From Candidatus Aphodousia gallistercoris (GTDB lineage: Bacteria > Pseudomonadota > Gammaproteobacteria > Burkholderiales > Burkholderiaceae_F): 64,000 nt of DNA. Under the pieces are notes generated by a model. That model ran no database searches. It was not told the DNA's origin and saw only the letters and a program-made list of their open reading frames with translations. Positions 16,612 to 31,600 of the stretch are shown here, one piece after another. Position 1 is the first letter of the stretch. Every line of letters begins with the position of its first letter. Where the stretch lies: positions 1-64,000 of the forward strand of contig DVNT01000008.1 in NCBI GenBank assembly GCA_018714185.1, read 5' to 3'. A program made the translations under genes and the position numbers.

Positions 16612-19600
16612 CTACAGCGCCCCAAGAACGGACTTATCTTCCAATTCAAAAGTGGCTATCCACTCGTTGTTAATCTCGGGCTCCAACAAAATCGGCAATC
16701 CGCTTTCGTCCGTATTTTCTTTTCTTAAGTGCATAAAGAAGTACGGCGCGTTCGGATTAAGGACATCCGTCTGATCATGCAGCACGCTGCTATCGGTGCG
16801 CGTTACCGCTTGATTAAGACCGAAGGCCGCAAAATTAAGCGCAGGCAAAATCCTGTGGCCGGTCAGTTCTCCGACATCGCCGCCTGCTTGTGCTTTCAGG
16901 TACCCGATCACTTGTTGTGCATGGCCGAAAGCAGCCGCCTGGCTATTGCCGGAAGTCCATTCGCCGTGCTCAATATCAGCCGCATTTTGAGCAAAGACCC
17001 AGATTTCCTCTTGAGCATTAATAGGGCCGGTACTCACGGTGCCGCTTCCGTTAATGACAAGGACGTTTTCTCCCGAGTCCACGCGCCCGATATTCACGCT
17101 TGAAGCGCTTTGCGTATCCGTACGTATCACCTCAGTTCCTTTTTCAGAAGAAACAGAACCGACCGTGATGCCGCCGGACTGGGTGGAAATGCCCACATAT
17201 TGGCCTTTGATGCTATCTAAGACCAAGTCTTGTTCTCCGGCAAGGATGAGTTGAACATCGCCAGCCGCTTCCAGCCCTTTGAGGCCCTCAAGGTTTTGGG
17301 CTTTGATGACCGCTTCACCGGCCACAGAGACGCTTTCACTACCCAAGTTGATCGTGTTGTCATTTCCTATCAAAACAAAATCGCCGTTAATAACGGAGGG
17401 CTCGTTCGAGCCATTGCCGTTAACCGTTAAGGCCGTATCAAAGTATTCAAAGGCGAGCGTGACATTGCCGCCGGCATTAATTTGCGCATTTTGCACTTCA
17501 TTCGCACCGGTTGAGCCATTAGCCCCGAGCGATACATCGCCTTGAGCCGTCACGCTCAAATTCACGGCCGAGATGCCCATCATGCCGCTCGGAGAGCTTT
17601 GCAGCACGTCGCCGGCCGCACTAAGCACCACTTCTTCGCTGGCTTGATAAAGAGAATCATCAAAACCGCCCAATTGCACGGAACCTTGCATCAAAATATC
17701 GCCCCCTTGGGCATCCAGATCGATGCGTTTATCCGAATCGAGCCAGACATCGCCCGTGAGCGTGATGCTTTCTCCGGCTTGAATCGTCATGGCTTGTTGG
17801 CCATAGATCACCGAACCGTCATCAACTGTCACGGAGCCCTTTTGAGCCGAAATGCTAAAGACGCCGTTTTGACCCTGCATGTTGCCCTGCACGCCGACGG
17901 AGGCATTTTTGCCAAAACTGACATCGCCCTCGGTCGCACTGATGGAGATCATGGCATCGCTTTCCATGCGGGTATTGTCACCGAAACTCACAGTGCCTTG
18001 CGCGGTCATCACAACATCATCGTGACCGGTAGCGCCGCTTAGCGCCGTCGTCAGGGAAGCATTATTGCCCATCAAAATATCGCGCCCGGACGTGAGCGTC
18101 ATGTCCGCTGCCGTCGTTAGATTTGCCCCCTCCCCCAAAATAATGTCGCCGACCCTCGTTGTCATATTAACGAGGTCCTGGGACTGAATCGTCAATTGAT
18201 TCTCCACAACGATCGAATCATAGGCTTGCAAATTCAAAGAGCCCGTATTGCTATCGACTTCAATAAGAGCGCCGTCTCCGAGGAAAACCGAACCTCCGTG
18301 AGTCATGTCCTCGTCTGAAGCCCAAATCGAAACGTTTTGGCCTGAAATACGTGCCTCTTCGCCCAAGGTGATATTGCCCATGTTCGTTTGAACGAGGGTC
18401 ACGGAGTCTGAGTCATCAATCGAAGCATTAAGAATCGAGGCCTTCTTTCCGAAGTTAATTCCTTCTGAAGCGATGACAGAAACCCGATTCATGCCGGCAA
18501 TGCTTGCATTGTCTCCCATGGTGAGCGTGCCGCCGGCTTGAAGAGCAATATCATGATCAAGATTGTCTTGCGAGGTCTTAAGTACCGCATTGTTTCCAAA
18601 AAGCACATCCCCGGTTGCATTGACGACGATGCCGAAATCCGTCGTTGAAACTAAAGCATTGTCTCCCAAAACGATGTCGGCTGCGCTTCCTTGCGAGACG
18701 CCCGCTGTCATCAGTAGATCGGTTGTCTCGAAAGTTGCCTTTTCTCCGAAAGAGATGCCGTCAGCCGCTTCAATGGTTGTGAAATTTATCTCCGAATTCA
18801 GCGTTTCGCCGAAATCCGTATGCACATAGGCATTGTCGCCCACGCTAACCCGGCCGCCCGCTGAAAGCGTAAAGGCTTTACCGGTCGCAAGGAAGTCATC
18901 ATCAAAGATAATGTCGCCCCCGGCCTCAAATTCAATGGCATTGCCCGAGCTCATAAGCGAAGCGGAGCGTTCAATGACGATATCGTCAGCGGCCTGCAAA
19001 ACCGTTTCTTCGGCCTTGGAATGAACGGTGAGGTTTTCACCCATGTAAATGGATCCCGTTTCAGCCACAATATTGACCCCGTCCGTCAAACCGTAGAGGT
19101 CGGCGTTGTTACCGAAACGGATGTCGCCGTTAAGCGCCTGGATATCCAAATTGTCGGCAAAGACTTTGGCATTGTCTCCGATCGTGAGATTTTCGCCGGC
19201 GCTAATGCCGATCACGCCGTAAATGCCCTGCGTGATTTGGTCAACGCTAGAGCCCGCCATGACTTGGGCATTGTTTCCGATGCTTAAATTGCCGGCACCG
19301 GTTTTTATGAGCGCATTCCGATCAGTAATAACGGTCAAATTATCAAGAATATTCATGCCTTGACCGCCGTAAACCGTCACGTCGCCCTGGGTGGCTTCTA
19401 CCGTAAAATCATTGCCCGTCACGGAAAGAACGCCTTGCGCCCCGATGGTAACCGGCGCCGCGTCGTTTTCAGCTGTGGCGTTAACCGTAAGGCTCCCGCC
19501 CAAGGTTGCATCGCCGCTTGCCAGCACGCTAATGGCGCCGCTCGTAGCCTTGAAACTCGCTCCATTACCCAGCGCGAAATGGTCTTTTCCGCCGGTAAGA

Positions 19601-22600
19601 GACACGGAACTCCCCTTCATCGAAAGGCTGTCGCCCACGCTCAGGAAGTTCGAAGCATCCACAGAGAGCTCGTTGTTAGCGACTAGGCTTGAACCGGCCG
19701 CCAACGATAGGCTCCCCGCTTCCACGGTAAGAGTGCCGCTTTGGGCCGTAAACTGCGCTTTTGCTTCGCCCATCACCAGTTCTTGCAACGCCTGCAGGCT
19801 CACCGTGCCGGCTGTTAGCGTTATCGTGTCATCAGCCATATTGGTGCCCATCAAATCCAAATCGCCACCCATGGCCGCGAAGCGAATTAACTGTGACGCT
19901 TGAATTGAGCCGTTTTCAAGCACAACCGACCCGGCCGTTGATTCAACGCGAAGGTCTTGAGCCGCATTGAGCGTTTCTTTCTCGGCAAAGGCGATATCGC
20001 CTTGCGCCGAGATCGTTAAGTTCCCGGCGTTAAAGCCATGCGTTTGCGTTAAGTCCAAGCTTGAAGCACTTGCCTTGAGGGTGAGCGTTCCGGCTAAGGC
20101 GCTTTCGGTTAAGCCCGCAAAAGAAGTATCCCGTAAATCCAAGCCCTCACCCGAAAGCGTGATATCGGATCCGGACAGAAGGCCCAAATCCTTAGCAATA
20201 AGCTTTCCGGCTGCCTGAATGCTAATCGAGGAGGCTTGCAAAGTTTGACCGGCTGTAAGCTCCACGCTGCCCATATCCGACTGAATCGTCAAAGCGGAAT
20301 TAGCACTCGATTGCAGGGTACTTTCATCACTAAAGTGAACACCGAGGGTGCCCGAAAGGGTTGTCGAGCCAGACGCAATCAAGGTGCTGCTGCCGGAAAA
20401 ACTTAGCGCGCCTTCATCGGATCGAACCGACAAGGCCGCCGCTTCACCGGTAAGCTCCACGCGACTTGAATCAACCAAACTGACCCCTTGGGTTCCCGAC
20501 AGGGTAACCGCTCCGGACGATTGCAAGGCACTCGTTCCGGAAATCGACAAAAGGCCGTCAGTCGTCAAAGATAAGCCACCGCTCCCCACCTGGATCTTTG
20601 TATCGGTCAGAGCAATATTGTCATTGGTTTCGAGAGATAACCCTTGCGATTCAACGGTCAGGCCGCTTCCTAACACCACCGGTTTGCCCGAAAGCGACAA
20701 TTGCCCTTTCTGAGCCGATAACAGCGAGTCATCAGCCACAGATAGCTTGCCGCCGGCGTCGGCATTGACCGAACCACTGTCGCTCTTGAGGCCCGAAAGA
20801 CCCATGTTGGCCGTTGAGTTCAAAGTGATAGCTCCGGCTGCATCAATCAAACCGGTCGCATTGAGGTTATTCGCGGTAACGCTGATCGCACCGCTTTCGC
20901 TCTCAAGAGCCGTGAGGCTCATGGCTGCCGTTGCTTTCAGGGTGAGGTCTTTTGCCGAAACCAGTGACCCCGTCGCACTGAGGGCATTTGCCGTAGCACT
21001 GATCGCTCCGCTTTCGCTCTTAAGTCCTGAAACCAGCATATCGCCGGCTGCTTCCAAGGTAAGATCGTTACCCGAAGCAATCAGGCCCGTCGCTTTCAAG
21101 CCATCCGCATTAATCGAAACGGTTTCTGCGGCAGAAAAGCCCGAGAGTGCAAGGGTACCGTTTGTCACCGTCTTAAGGTAGACGCTGCCTAACGCAGCCG
21201 TTGAGTCGAGAGCCGCAAGCTGCACCGAGGCGTCGCCGCGGATGCGAAGAGCCGCTTGATCGCTACCGACATCGCCTCCATTGGCAACCGTTATTTCAAT
21301 AACCGGCGCATTGATATAACCCAATTCATCCGTACTCACTTCTTCCGAAGCATCGGCCTCGCCGTTATAGGAACTCACCGAAGCGGCCGATAAATAAAGG
21401 CCGGTATCGGTGGCTACCGAGTAAAGCGATAGGGCATCGCTCGAATCAATGTAAATAGCATCCGAAGCAGACAAAGCAACCCACTGGCTTGACCGCAGAT
21501 TATCCGGATGAGCAATATTGATCGCGGTATCGGCCGTACCGATTCCGCCCGTGCCGCCGCGCAGCGTAATGGTCGACCCCGTAATAAGATTCTGGGCCGT
21601 CCCGTAGATGCCGTTCGCACTAATTAGTCGCACCGGTCCCAAAGAAACGATTTGATTGACTCGCAAACTGGAATCATCGGTTGATTGGATGTAGATGTTC
21701 TCAGGAGCCGTAATGTCAAGCGTTAAACCTTCGCCCGTTTGCTTCACAATAATCGGACGGCGGGTTTGCACGGAAACCGTTTGATTTTCGAAGTCCCATA
21801 CCGCATCGCCCACATCGGCGCGCGAAAGTGCTTCGTAAAGCGCTTGGCCCTTTTCCGTTCCGAAGTCCGAGAAACTGCCCGTTAAGACGCCGTCGGAGCT
21901 ACCCACGGCAGCCGACTCAATGGAGATCGTCTCGCCGATGATATTGGCCGAACCGGCCTCGGGCGTTGCGCCCGGGTCAGGGTTGATGATCGAGTCGGCA
22001 ATCGCAAAGAGCAGTTCCGTCTGCGACATGCCGCCTTCGGTCGCAGCCGATCCGTCTGCGTTGATAATGCCCGCCTCAATCCAGGCCTGTATCTTTTGCT
22101 GCGCATTGGCCGTATCCGTATCGGTGCGGTCTTGGGCGTCAAGCAGCGCATGATCGGTCTTAATGCTAACGGATCCCTCGGCCTTGATTAAGCCCACCGC
22201 CAAGTCCGTCGTTGTATTGCTAATCGTGACGTTCTTAGCGGAAGCATCAAAGCGCTGCGTGCCGTCAATCGTTGCCTTCTGCGTCAACTGATCAATGGTG
22301 ATGTTGCCTTCGACTGAACTTAAGGCCAAATTCGTACCGGTAAGCTCATTTATCGAAAGATCGCCGCGGCTGATGACATCGACGTTGCTGCCGGCCGTTA
22401 AAGTCGACGCGGAGATTAATGCGCCTTGCTTAATCGCAGAAGCATCCAAATACAGGTCACCTGCGGCCTGAGCCTTCAGGGCAAGGTTGCCCGAATCGGC
22501 AATCTTGATAGCCGAGCTTTGCGTTCCGATTGAGCCGCCCGCTGTCAGGCTAATATCGGCTGCACCGTACAAGCCCGCAAAGCCGGAGTGGTTCAGGATA

Positions 22601-25600
22601 TCCTGGCCGGCTTCAATGCTGACAGAGCCCTGCTCGGCCCGCAACGAGCCACCTAAGAGCACGGATTTATCCGAGGTCAAGCTGATGGTGTTATTGCCCG
22701 TCAAGGTTCCGACCTGCACGTCCTTATCGGCTTTGACCGTATAGGTAAGCAGATAGTTCGACGTGGTGGTCTGCGTAGCTTCACCGTAATGGGTGCCCGA
22801 GAAATGCAAAAAGTCGTGGTACTCGGTCCAGGTATGAATATCCCATTCACCTGCCGTAACGTTTTTATATTCACCCCAAGCCACGAAGTCACTATCGCTT
22901 GCACCGGTAGGCCTACCCATGGACCCCACGGTTCCGGCCGAGCTCATTTCTTCCTTTTCTTTTACCGTCGTATATTGGTTTTCCCAATGATCAGGGTCCA
23001 TATCAATGGCACCCCACAGGTAAAAGTCTTCCGAATCGGACTTGGTCACAACATTGGTCGTACCCCAGCCTTCGGACCAAGCGTAAAGCAAACCGTCTTT
23101 GGGAGAATAGGCCGACCAGCCGGCCGTTTCGCTCACCGAACCGGATTCTCCGCTTACAAGCAAGTCATGGCTTTGGGTAACCAATGCCCCTGCCTCATTT
23201 TTCGTATACACCGTCACCAAGGCGTCGCGATTGGCATCACGGAACGCGGTATCGGTAATGGTGATGGAGCCCGCTAAATTACCGGTTTCGATGTTGCCCG
23301 TAAGCAAATCGTGGTTCCCGGCGTCCACGGTCACGCTCGCATGGCCGTCAGCCACGATGAGGTTTCCGCCGCCGGTGCTTGCTATTTGGCCGGTCAGGTA
23401 AATGTGTCCGCCCTGGGGCGTCACGTCATCGATCACCACCCGATCATTGAGCGGATCGTACCAGGCGCCGACCTGCCAGACGTACTCGCCCTTGGCATTT
23501 TGCTTATATCCGCCCTGCACAATCTGATAGCTTTGGCTCTTAACGTCAAAGGATTCAGGCGAACCCGCGTTTTGCCAGTTCTGCTTGATTTTTTCAATGC
23601 TTGCGGCCAGATCCTCGGCATTGATATCAAGGCCGTATTCGGCAAAACCGCTTTGCACGGTCCCGTTCAGATTGATCGTCTCGCCGGCAATGAAAATGTC
23701 GCCTCCGGCCACAATCGCCCCATGCTGGACTTGATTAGCCTGGTACTGGCTGCCCGACCAAACATTTTCCGTTGTGTTGCCTTTATTGACAAAATTGTCC
23801 TTCCAATTTTGGCTAACAGAGCCGGAAGCTGAGGCCCATTCCTTTTCTACGCTTCCTTCGCCCGAGACGTTAAAGATGCCGTCCGTATAGGATTGCATCA
23901 CTGAGCCTGTTGCGCCCATCGTCACGCTACCGGCAGCGCTCACCGTGGCATCGCTTTCAAGCGTGATGTCACCCTTGACGTTAATCGTCACATTGCCGGC
24001 ACGGTTGCCGATGAGGCCGTTAACCACCAACGAGGTATCCGGCACAATCGTCTTGGTTGCGGTCTTCCCGTCTTGAGTCTGGCCCGTGACGGTCAACGAT
24101 CCGTTATATGCTGACGTAACCGACATCGTCGGATCTTTCGCATCGGCTTGGGAAACCAATGTCCCGGCAAAGCCGTTGAGCGTTCCCACCGATTGGTCGT
24201 TGAGCGTCACCGCCCCGCCCTTTTCGTCAATGTAGACATTTTCCAGATGCAAGACGAGGTTGGACTCATTCGTAATATTGATGTGATCGGCCGCGTTAGC
24301 TTGAATCGTGGCACCCTGACTGCCTGTCACGGAGTCTGTCGTAAAGTTAATGTTGCCGCCTGAAATCACCAGGTCGCGAATCGATACATAGCCTCGCTCT
24401 TGCGAGCCCGTGAGCTGCCATTGGCCCGAACTATCTTGGGTGGCGAAGCCTTTGTCGGCCATCATCTGCAGCAAATAGGCGTCTTCAGCCTTTAAGGCCA
24501 CCATCATCGAACGGTTCTCATCGGTGGCATTCGCGCCGTATTCGGCCAAGATGCGCTGAATTTCCTGGTGCCGCTCCCAATAGACGTTAGCGATATCTTC
24601 AACGCCGACGCTGAATTGAGCCTCTTCACCCTCCTGCGTCACTTCCAGGGGCTTTTGGTTCCCCTCAGCCGTGATCGTGAAGTCGTTGCTCTCGGGCAAG
24701 TCAATACCGGAAATCGTGATATCGCTTGAAGTCGCAAAGCCGGCAATTAAGCTGCCGTTAACCGTTACCTTGTTGTTTTCGGTGAGACTGCCACTTTTCG
24801 TACCGTTCGCGCTGGAGGCAATCTCATAACGGTCGGCAGCCTGGCTATCGGTCGTCCAGTGGTAGTAGCGCGCCATTTCCGTGGTTTGCGTATCGCCGCT
24901 AAAAGCCACCACATCGATGTTATTGCGAGCGCTCACATCGCCATCAATATTGACGTGATTGTTAAGCGTCATCGGATCCGTGAGCTTGACATCCGCTCCG
25001 CTGATCAGGCCCTTGGCATAAGCGTGGGCATAACCGGTGAGCTTCAAATCGGCATTTTTGCCCGTGGCATCCCGCCCGGCAAAGAGCGCCATGTCGCCTG
25101 CCGAAAACACTTCCGCGCCTTGGGCAACGTCAACCGTATCAGTCCGGGTGAGGGTGAGATTTACGTGCGCACCGGCGCCGCCCGCCAAGCCCCCTTGGAA
25201 ATCACCGATCGCTTCGGCATGAATCGTCTCCTCGGCCGAGGCTGCTGCCGTGAGGGTCTTTTCAAGACCTGTCACCGAAACCGAGGCCTTATCAATGTCG
25301 ATATGGTTGTTAGAGAGGATATTGTGCGTGTTGTAGGCGGTGGCGCCGTTGACCACACCGGCAGTCCTTGAGCGCGTCCTCAAGTCCGTATGGCGTACGG
25401 TCTTGGCTTCGAGCACCATGTCATCGGCGGACTCTACCCGGGCGCCATCGGCCACTTGCACGGTATTGGTATTGTTTTCTGTGTTATTGAGCGAAATTTC
25501 CGAACCCGCAGCAAGGCCGTACACGCCGGAATCCACGACGTAGTAGCCGTCGGCAGAATGCAAGTCCGAATTGGTGGAAGCTCGGGCGGTTAATTTTCCG

Positions 25601-28600
25601 TCGGCTACAACCGTTGCGTTTTTATCAAATAAGACGCTTGCAGTAGTCGTGTTGCTGTTATTGAGCAATGCCCCGCTTGATCCGATGCCGGTTCCCAATG
25701 TGTTATCGGCCTTAAAGCCCGCATTGATAATATTTTCCGCCGCCAAATAAAGATCCTCATCTGCATGCAGCTCACCCTTGACCGTCATCGTCGTTTGGGC
25801 CGTATTAAAGTGATTCGTTGTTGCCGGGCTTGCACCTTCAGTAGCCGCCCCTGTTGAGAGGATGCCGCCACCCGCACTTTCGCTTGTCAGTGTCGAGTAA
25901 TCCGCATTAATAGCGTTTGCCGTCAGGGCCTTGAGCAATCCGAGATCGTTTAAAAGCGTCGTAACCTGTACGCCGTGATTCACCTCAGCTTTGTTATTAC
26001 CCGAATTAAGAAGACCGCCGGAACCGGTGTCAGCTAAAACGTCATAGCGCACATAAGCCGAACTTAAAAGGTTCACATTGTTGGAGGCAGAATAGTCTCC
26101 GCCTTCAACCGTGAGATTAACCCCATACGTATTGTTCACAGTGGCTTCATTAAATAGGAACGTGCCTACGACTGATCCGCCGTAAGACTCGGTGGTGGCG
26201 TTAAGCCGCATGGCTTCGCTATCATTGCTGCCCTGAATGCCGCCCGCAGCCGTCACATTGACTCGGTCGTTAGCAAAAGTACTCCCTTTAATCGTAACGT
26301 CAGTCGAACCCGTTTTATCAATCGTTGCTTGGGCAACCCCTACGTTACTAATGACTGATGCGCTTACGCCAAACGAATGGGCAAAAGACTGCGTCTCATC
26401 GTTAGCCTTAACCGTAAAGTCAGACTCGGTCACGGATTCTTGTCCATCGCCCGCCTCGCCGGCAATACCGCCATGGGTAACGCCATCTACCGTGATCCGG
26501 ACTGATCCCGAATCATGGATACGAGCCAAGCCGCCGGCACCATTGATAACACCGGCCTGGCCGACGGCAGCCGTTGCTGTGAGCGACTGAGCCCGAATGC
26601 CTTCAAGGGCAATGTTGCCGTAGAGATCGCCGCCCACCGCATCAACGAGCACGCTGCTCGTATCTCGCAAATCGCCCACAATGCCGCCGCCCGTGATGCC
26701 GCCTGCGATAATCCCAATGCCGTTTACAACATTATCGGACTCGTTCTTGCCGATGACGTGAAGCGTGCTGTTATCGGACTGCGTTGTAAGCGTTGAATGG
26801 TTAAGCTGCACCTGCGCTTGTCCGTTAATAGCCGCATCGGCGTAAGCGGCCGTACCGCTAGCCAAAGTCACGCTGGCTTGATAAATATCGAGTTGGTTGT
26901 GCCCTCCGATCAAGGAGGCAATCGTGCCGCCCGCCTTCGTCTGGATTTCCGAGCCGGCAATGGTCACATGGGCATTGTGATTAAGCCTAAGCGTCCCCAC
27001 GGAGGCTGCAATGGTCGCCCCTCCGATTTCACCGCCGCCCACCGTCATCTCAATACCGGCGTCGCTCGCGCGATCCTCTTCGGCCGTAATGGAAACCGTA
27101 TCGGCTTGAATTTTCGTCCCCGAGACCGTGACGGTTGTTCCTGCCGCCGTGGAAGCCGCCTCCGTTGCCGTGGCGGCCGAATGAATAATTAAGCTCTTAT
27201 CGGTATCACTGAGATAATCTTCGCCTGCCGTGAGAAGGCTACCTAAAATCCCGGGGTTGCTTTCCGAGGAAGCTGAGCCGTACTCATCCACATAGCCGTT
27301 AACCTCCGAACCGATGCCTTTAAGGTCCTCATTGTCCCAATACGAGTCTTCGGTTTCGCCGGGTTCGACATAGTCCCCGATAAAGTTGGCTAAAACATTG
27401 GCTTGAATCGTGCCGATGGCCCCGCTCACCGTCACGCTCGTTTGATCAATAAAGTGGTCTTGGTAAGCTTTAAGTGTTAAGTCATGGGCGTTAATCGTTG
27501 AGGCATTCACCGCCAAATTCGCGTCGCCGTAGTAGCGGTTGACAACCACCATGGCTTCTACGTTACCGAAAGCGGCCCCGGAGACGCCTACAATCGTTGA
27601 ATCAAAATTTTCGGTGTTGCCCGACAAAATGCTCACATCCGGATTTTTCCCGTCCAGCCCCTCAATCACCGTTTGATCGAGCGTTGTTTGCGTTTGCCCC
27701 TCAAGCGTATTGACGGCCACGTAGGTGCCCAGCGAGCCATAAATGGAACCGGCCACATTCACATCGACAAAACTCCAATCGCTTCGTCGATGGGCGTTCA
27801 AATTGACCTCATCGGTTAACGAGAGGCGACTTTGGTTCAGAAGACTGTTCACACCATTATCGGCGTAATTGACCGATACGCTCACCGTACCGGCACCGTA
27901 CATCGCTCCGGCCGCATTCAGCCCCATCGTTGTCAGGCGTCCGAGGTAGTCGGCATTTTGGTTATAAACGGAACCCGAAATCGCCCCCACATCATGAACG
28001 TTCGTTGTGACGTCCGAAAGCTCGCGGGTCACGTTAACAAGCGCACCCACGGCAAAGTTGGCGGCACCTCCGCCATTGATCGCCAAGCCGGAAACCCCTT
28101 CCTTAGCTTGTGCCGCAATGGTAATTTCTCCCTTTTGTGCAGAAATAGAGCCTTCCCCAACCTCCGTCTCGGTGGTATGTTCAGTCGTCATAACATTGAC
28201 CGAAATCGGAACGGAAGCGGTGGAAGCGCCTGCCACCGTGGTCGACACGGTATCGATATTGGCGTAGTCGCCCGAGAACACGTCGATGGATCCGGACGCA
28301 CTTAAATCAGCATTATCAAGCTTCGTTTTCGTGCTGCCGCCGTGATAGGTGACGCTTACCGTACCGGCTCCGGCAGCGGTCGCCGCTCCTGAACCATTGA
28401 TCACAAAGGTCTTATACGTTTCCGTGCTGCTTGCACCGATCGCCAACCCATTGACCGTTTCGGTAGCGCGTTTATCGACCAAGTTCGCCGCGACATCCAC
28501 ATCATTAACAATACCGTCGTTGATCGCGTCGTCTGCAACGCCTGTCGTCCAATTTCCGGTCGTGCTCGAAGCGCCGGTATGCGTCAAGTTTGAATCGGTT

Positions 28601-31600
28601 ACCGTCGTTTCCGTCTTACCGTGCTTTTCGTTAACCGTCACGCTAAGAGCGGCAGAATACCCGGCCGATCCCGCCACATTGCCCGTATAAGCGCCGATCG
28701 TATCGTCGCTTTGCGCGTTAATGATGCCGTAGGCATCGACCGTGGCATTGAGGTCTTTCACATCAACCGTGGTGTCCGAATCGATGAGATTAATAGAAAC
28801 GGAGCCCGAACCGGAGCCGGAACTGCCGATGCCGCCGCCGATACCGATCGTATCGATATCGTTGTCGGTCTTGGCTTGCAGCGACAGCGACTCGGCATGA
28901 AATTCTTCACCCTCGCTACCGCTCATCCCGGCCGTGGTCTCGTTGTCAATCCGATTAACGGCAATGCCTAAGCCGACCCCAGCCGTTTGACCGTAGGCCG
29001 CGACAATGCCCAAATTGTCAATATCGGCATCTTCCATAGCCAAAATATTGACGTTAACTAAGGCGCTCGGGGCTTGCGAACCTGATTGGGCGAGCTTAAC
29101 GGTCTCGGAGACCAAATGATCAACCGTGGCATTGACATGGCGCTTGATTTCATTAACGCCTGCCGCGCCGCCCAAGCCGACCGAGCTCGCAGAACCGCCG
29201 GCCGAGAGCACCAAAGTGCTTACGCGATCCTTGCCTTCGGCTGTTACATTAAGGTCCGTAGCGACAGCCCCCTCTGCCGTATCCGCACTTCCCTTGACTG
29301 TTAATCCGTCAATGGTGACGGATGTCCCGGGACTATCGGCTCGACCGGAAATACTATAGCCCACCGCACCGGATATGCCGGCCCCGCTTGAGCCTGTATT
29401 GACAGCAATGTTGCCTGCCAATGTCCACGTTTCTGTGTCGTCTAACGCATGCAGCGTAGCGAAAATGACATTGTTAAGCGTTGAATGGTCGAACTCGATC
29501 GTTGCCGTATTTTTCACGCGATTGACCGCCACGGCTCCGCCGAAACTAAAGCCGCTGGAGACGGCGCCGTCAGCGGCCGCCGCCCAAGCATTGGCTTCAT
29601 TTTGTGCCAGAACGTCAAGCGTACCGCCCGTCACATTAAGGCTATCCGCCCTGACTTGTGCGTCGTTATTAGTATTCATCACCACGACGGCACCGCCAAT
29701 AGCAATCGTGCTTTCACCGCCGCCCACGCTCACGCCTACGTTGCCCGCCACATTCACGGTATCGGCGCTGTTGCCCGCCCGAATCGTATTTTCGGCAACA
29801 TCAAGGGTCAGCTCTTCAGCCGTGGTTACCGACTGCTGGTTCACATTGGAAACCAACACGGAACCGGCCGCGCTAAAGTGCATGGCATTGGACCCGCCCG
29901 AGCCCGCCGCTCCGGCGACGACTCCGACGCTCACGACATTGGCTTCGCTTGAGCCGATAAAGGACGAGTCCGTGGCGCTTGTATCCGAGGTAATGTTCAG
30001 GCCGGCCGTATTCGTGGAAAAGACGTTGTCAATGTGGTTAACAAGCACGCCGGCAGCGCCGCTATTGTCTTCCGGCGCAATGCCTAACGAGAGCACCACG
30101 CTCGTTTGCAGCATGTTGGAACCGTCAAGGAACTCTTTAAGCGTTTGAGCACTGCTGCTATCAGGGGTGTTGTCTTCGCTCGTGTCCGTGATAAGGCCCA
30201 CATCTTCGTAATAGCTGAGATTGGTAAGTTCGGAGGCTGCCTCCGGGTACCACTGCACGTCGGAAATAGAGTCGAAATAGCTGTCTTCGGAATCATTGGT
30301 GTCGCGAGAAGCCACCTCTACGTGCGCATTAAGGCCCGTGAGCGTAATCGCGGCATTGCTTAGGCCGGCCGTCACGGTATTGGTAAAGTCGCTGCTCGCG
30401 GCCGCCCCCGAAAATCCGAGCGCGGAACTGCCCAAGGCCACCTGCGCCGACACAGCCGTCGTGACTTGCGTCAGGGAACTTAACGCTCGCACATCCACCG
30501 TTTGGGCCCCATTTAAGGTGGCTTCCGACAGGGTCGAGGTAATCGTATTGTCCAAATCGGCAAGGGCAAAGATCAAACCGAAAGTAGCGTTTCTGCCGAA
30601 GCTAGACTCAGTGGTCAGTCCAAAGCCCGTGCCGCCCGTGACTTGCGTCTCCCCGCTCCAGGCTGCTTGGTCATAGGTAAAGTCAACCGCATTGTCATCG
30701 GTACCGGCACTGATACCGGAAACCGTAACCGCCGTTTCCGTATCGAGCCAATTAACGGAAACATTGCCATCGAAAGCCCAATTGCTTGTCTCATCGCCCC
30801 CTTTGGTAATGGAGGCAGCCAAACCTTCGGCAACGAGCGTACCGTCATTGATGGCATAGATATTGATGTCGGCAGTATTTTCACCGAAATGCAAACCGGT
30901 ATGGGTACCGGTTAAGTCACCGGTAACGGATACCGTGGACTTGTACGAGCCCGTGTTGCCGGCTATGGCGCCGGCAATACTGACGCCGTTACTTGCATCG
31001 TTATGCTTTTTAATGAAATTAAGACCCGCGGCCCCGGCCCAAGCGCCGACCCATTTGTCGGTTACCGCTTCGATATCCGCCGTCTGGCTGTTGACCGTAA
31101 AGTGATCGACATCAATGGTCACGCCCGTTTCGGCATCAAAGTCATTCCAACCGGCGCTGCCGGCCAGCGCTAGCTGAAGGTGCTTGCCTTGTTGGGAATT
31201 GGCCGCTGAATTTTGCTCGCTCACCCCGGCGGAGGCGTTGGCTTGGCCGTTCGCGCCATTGTCGCCAAAGCGCTGATCATTGCTCTGGCCGTTTCCTGCC
31301 ATTACGTCGGACGATGAGTTATTTTGGTCTTGGGTCGCAAAAATCTCATTTCTGAGCGTGCTCCCCCATTCCGTACTCTTTTCGGTTAACAGCTCGGACC
31401 ATTGACCGATTTTTCCGCTTACTTTATCGCCCAAGCCGGAGAAGTAGTCTCCGACCGACTTAAAGAAGTCCAACACTTTTTGCAACTTGGAATCCGGATC
31501 GGGAATACTCGGATCGTCTTCGCCGCTCATTTCCGCGACAAGCGCCGCCCCGATCGCATTCATTGCCAGATTGGTGTTGGCGGTGACGGTGACGCTGCCG

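Noticed and set aside
17800..21105. CRISPR-like spacing of repeats
   Set aside because: The repeats are in-frame protein repeats with variable units and no unique spacers.
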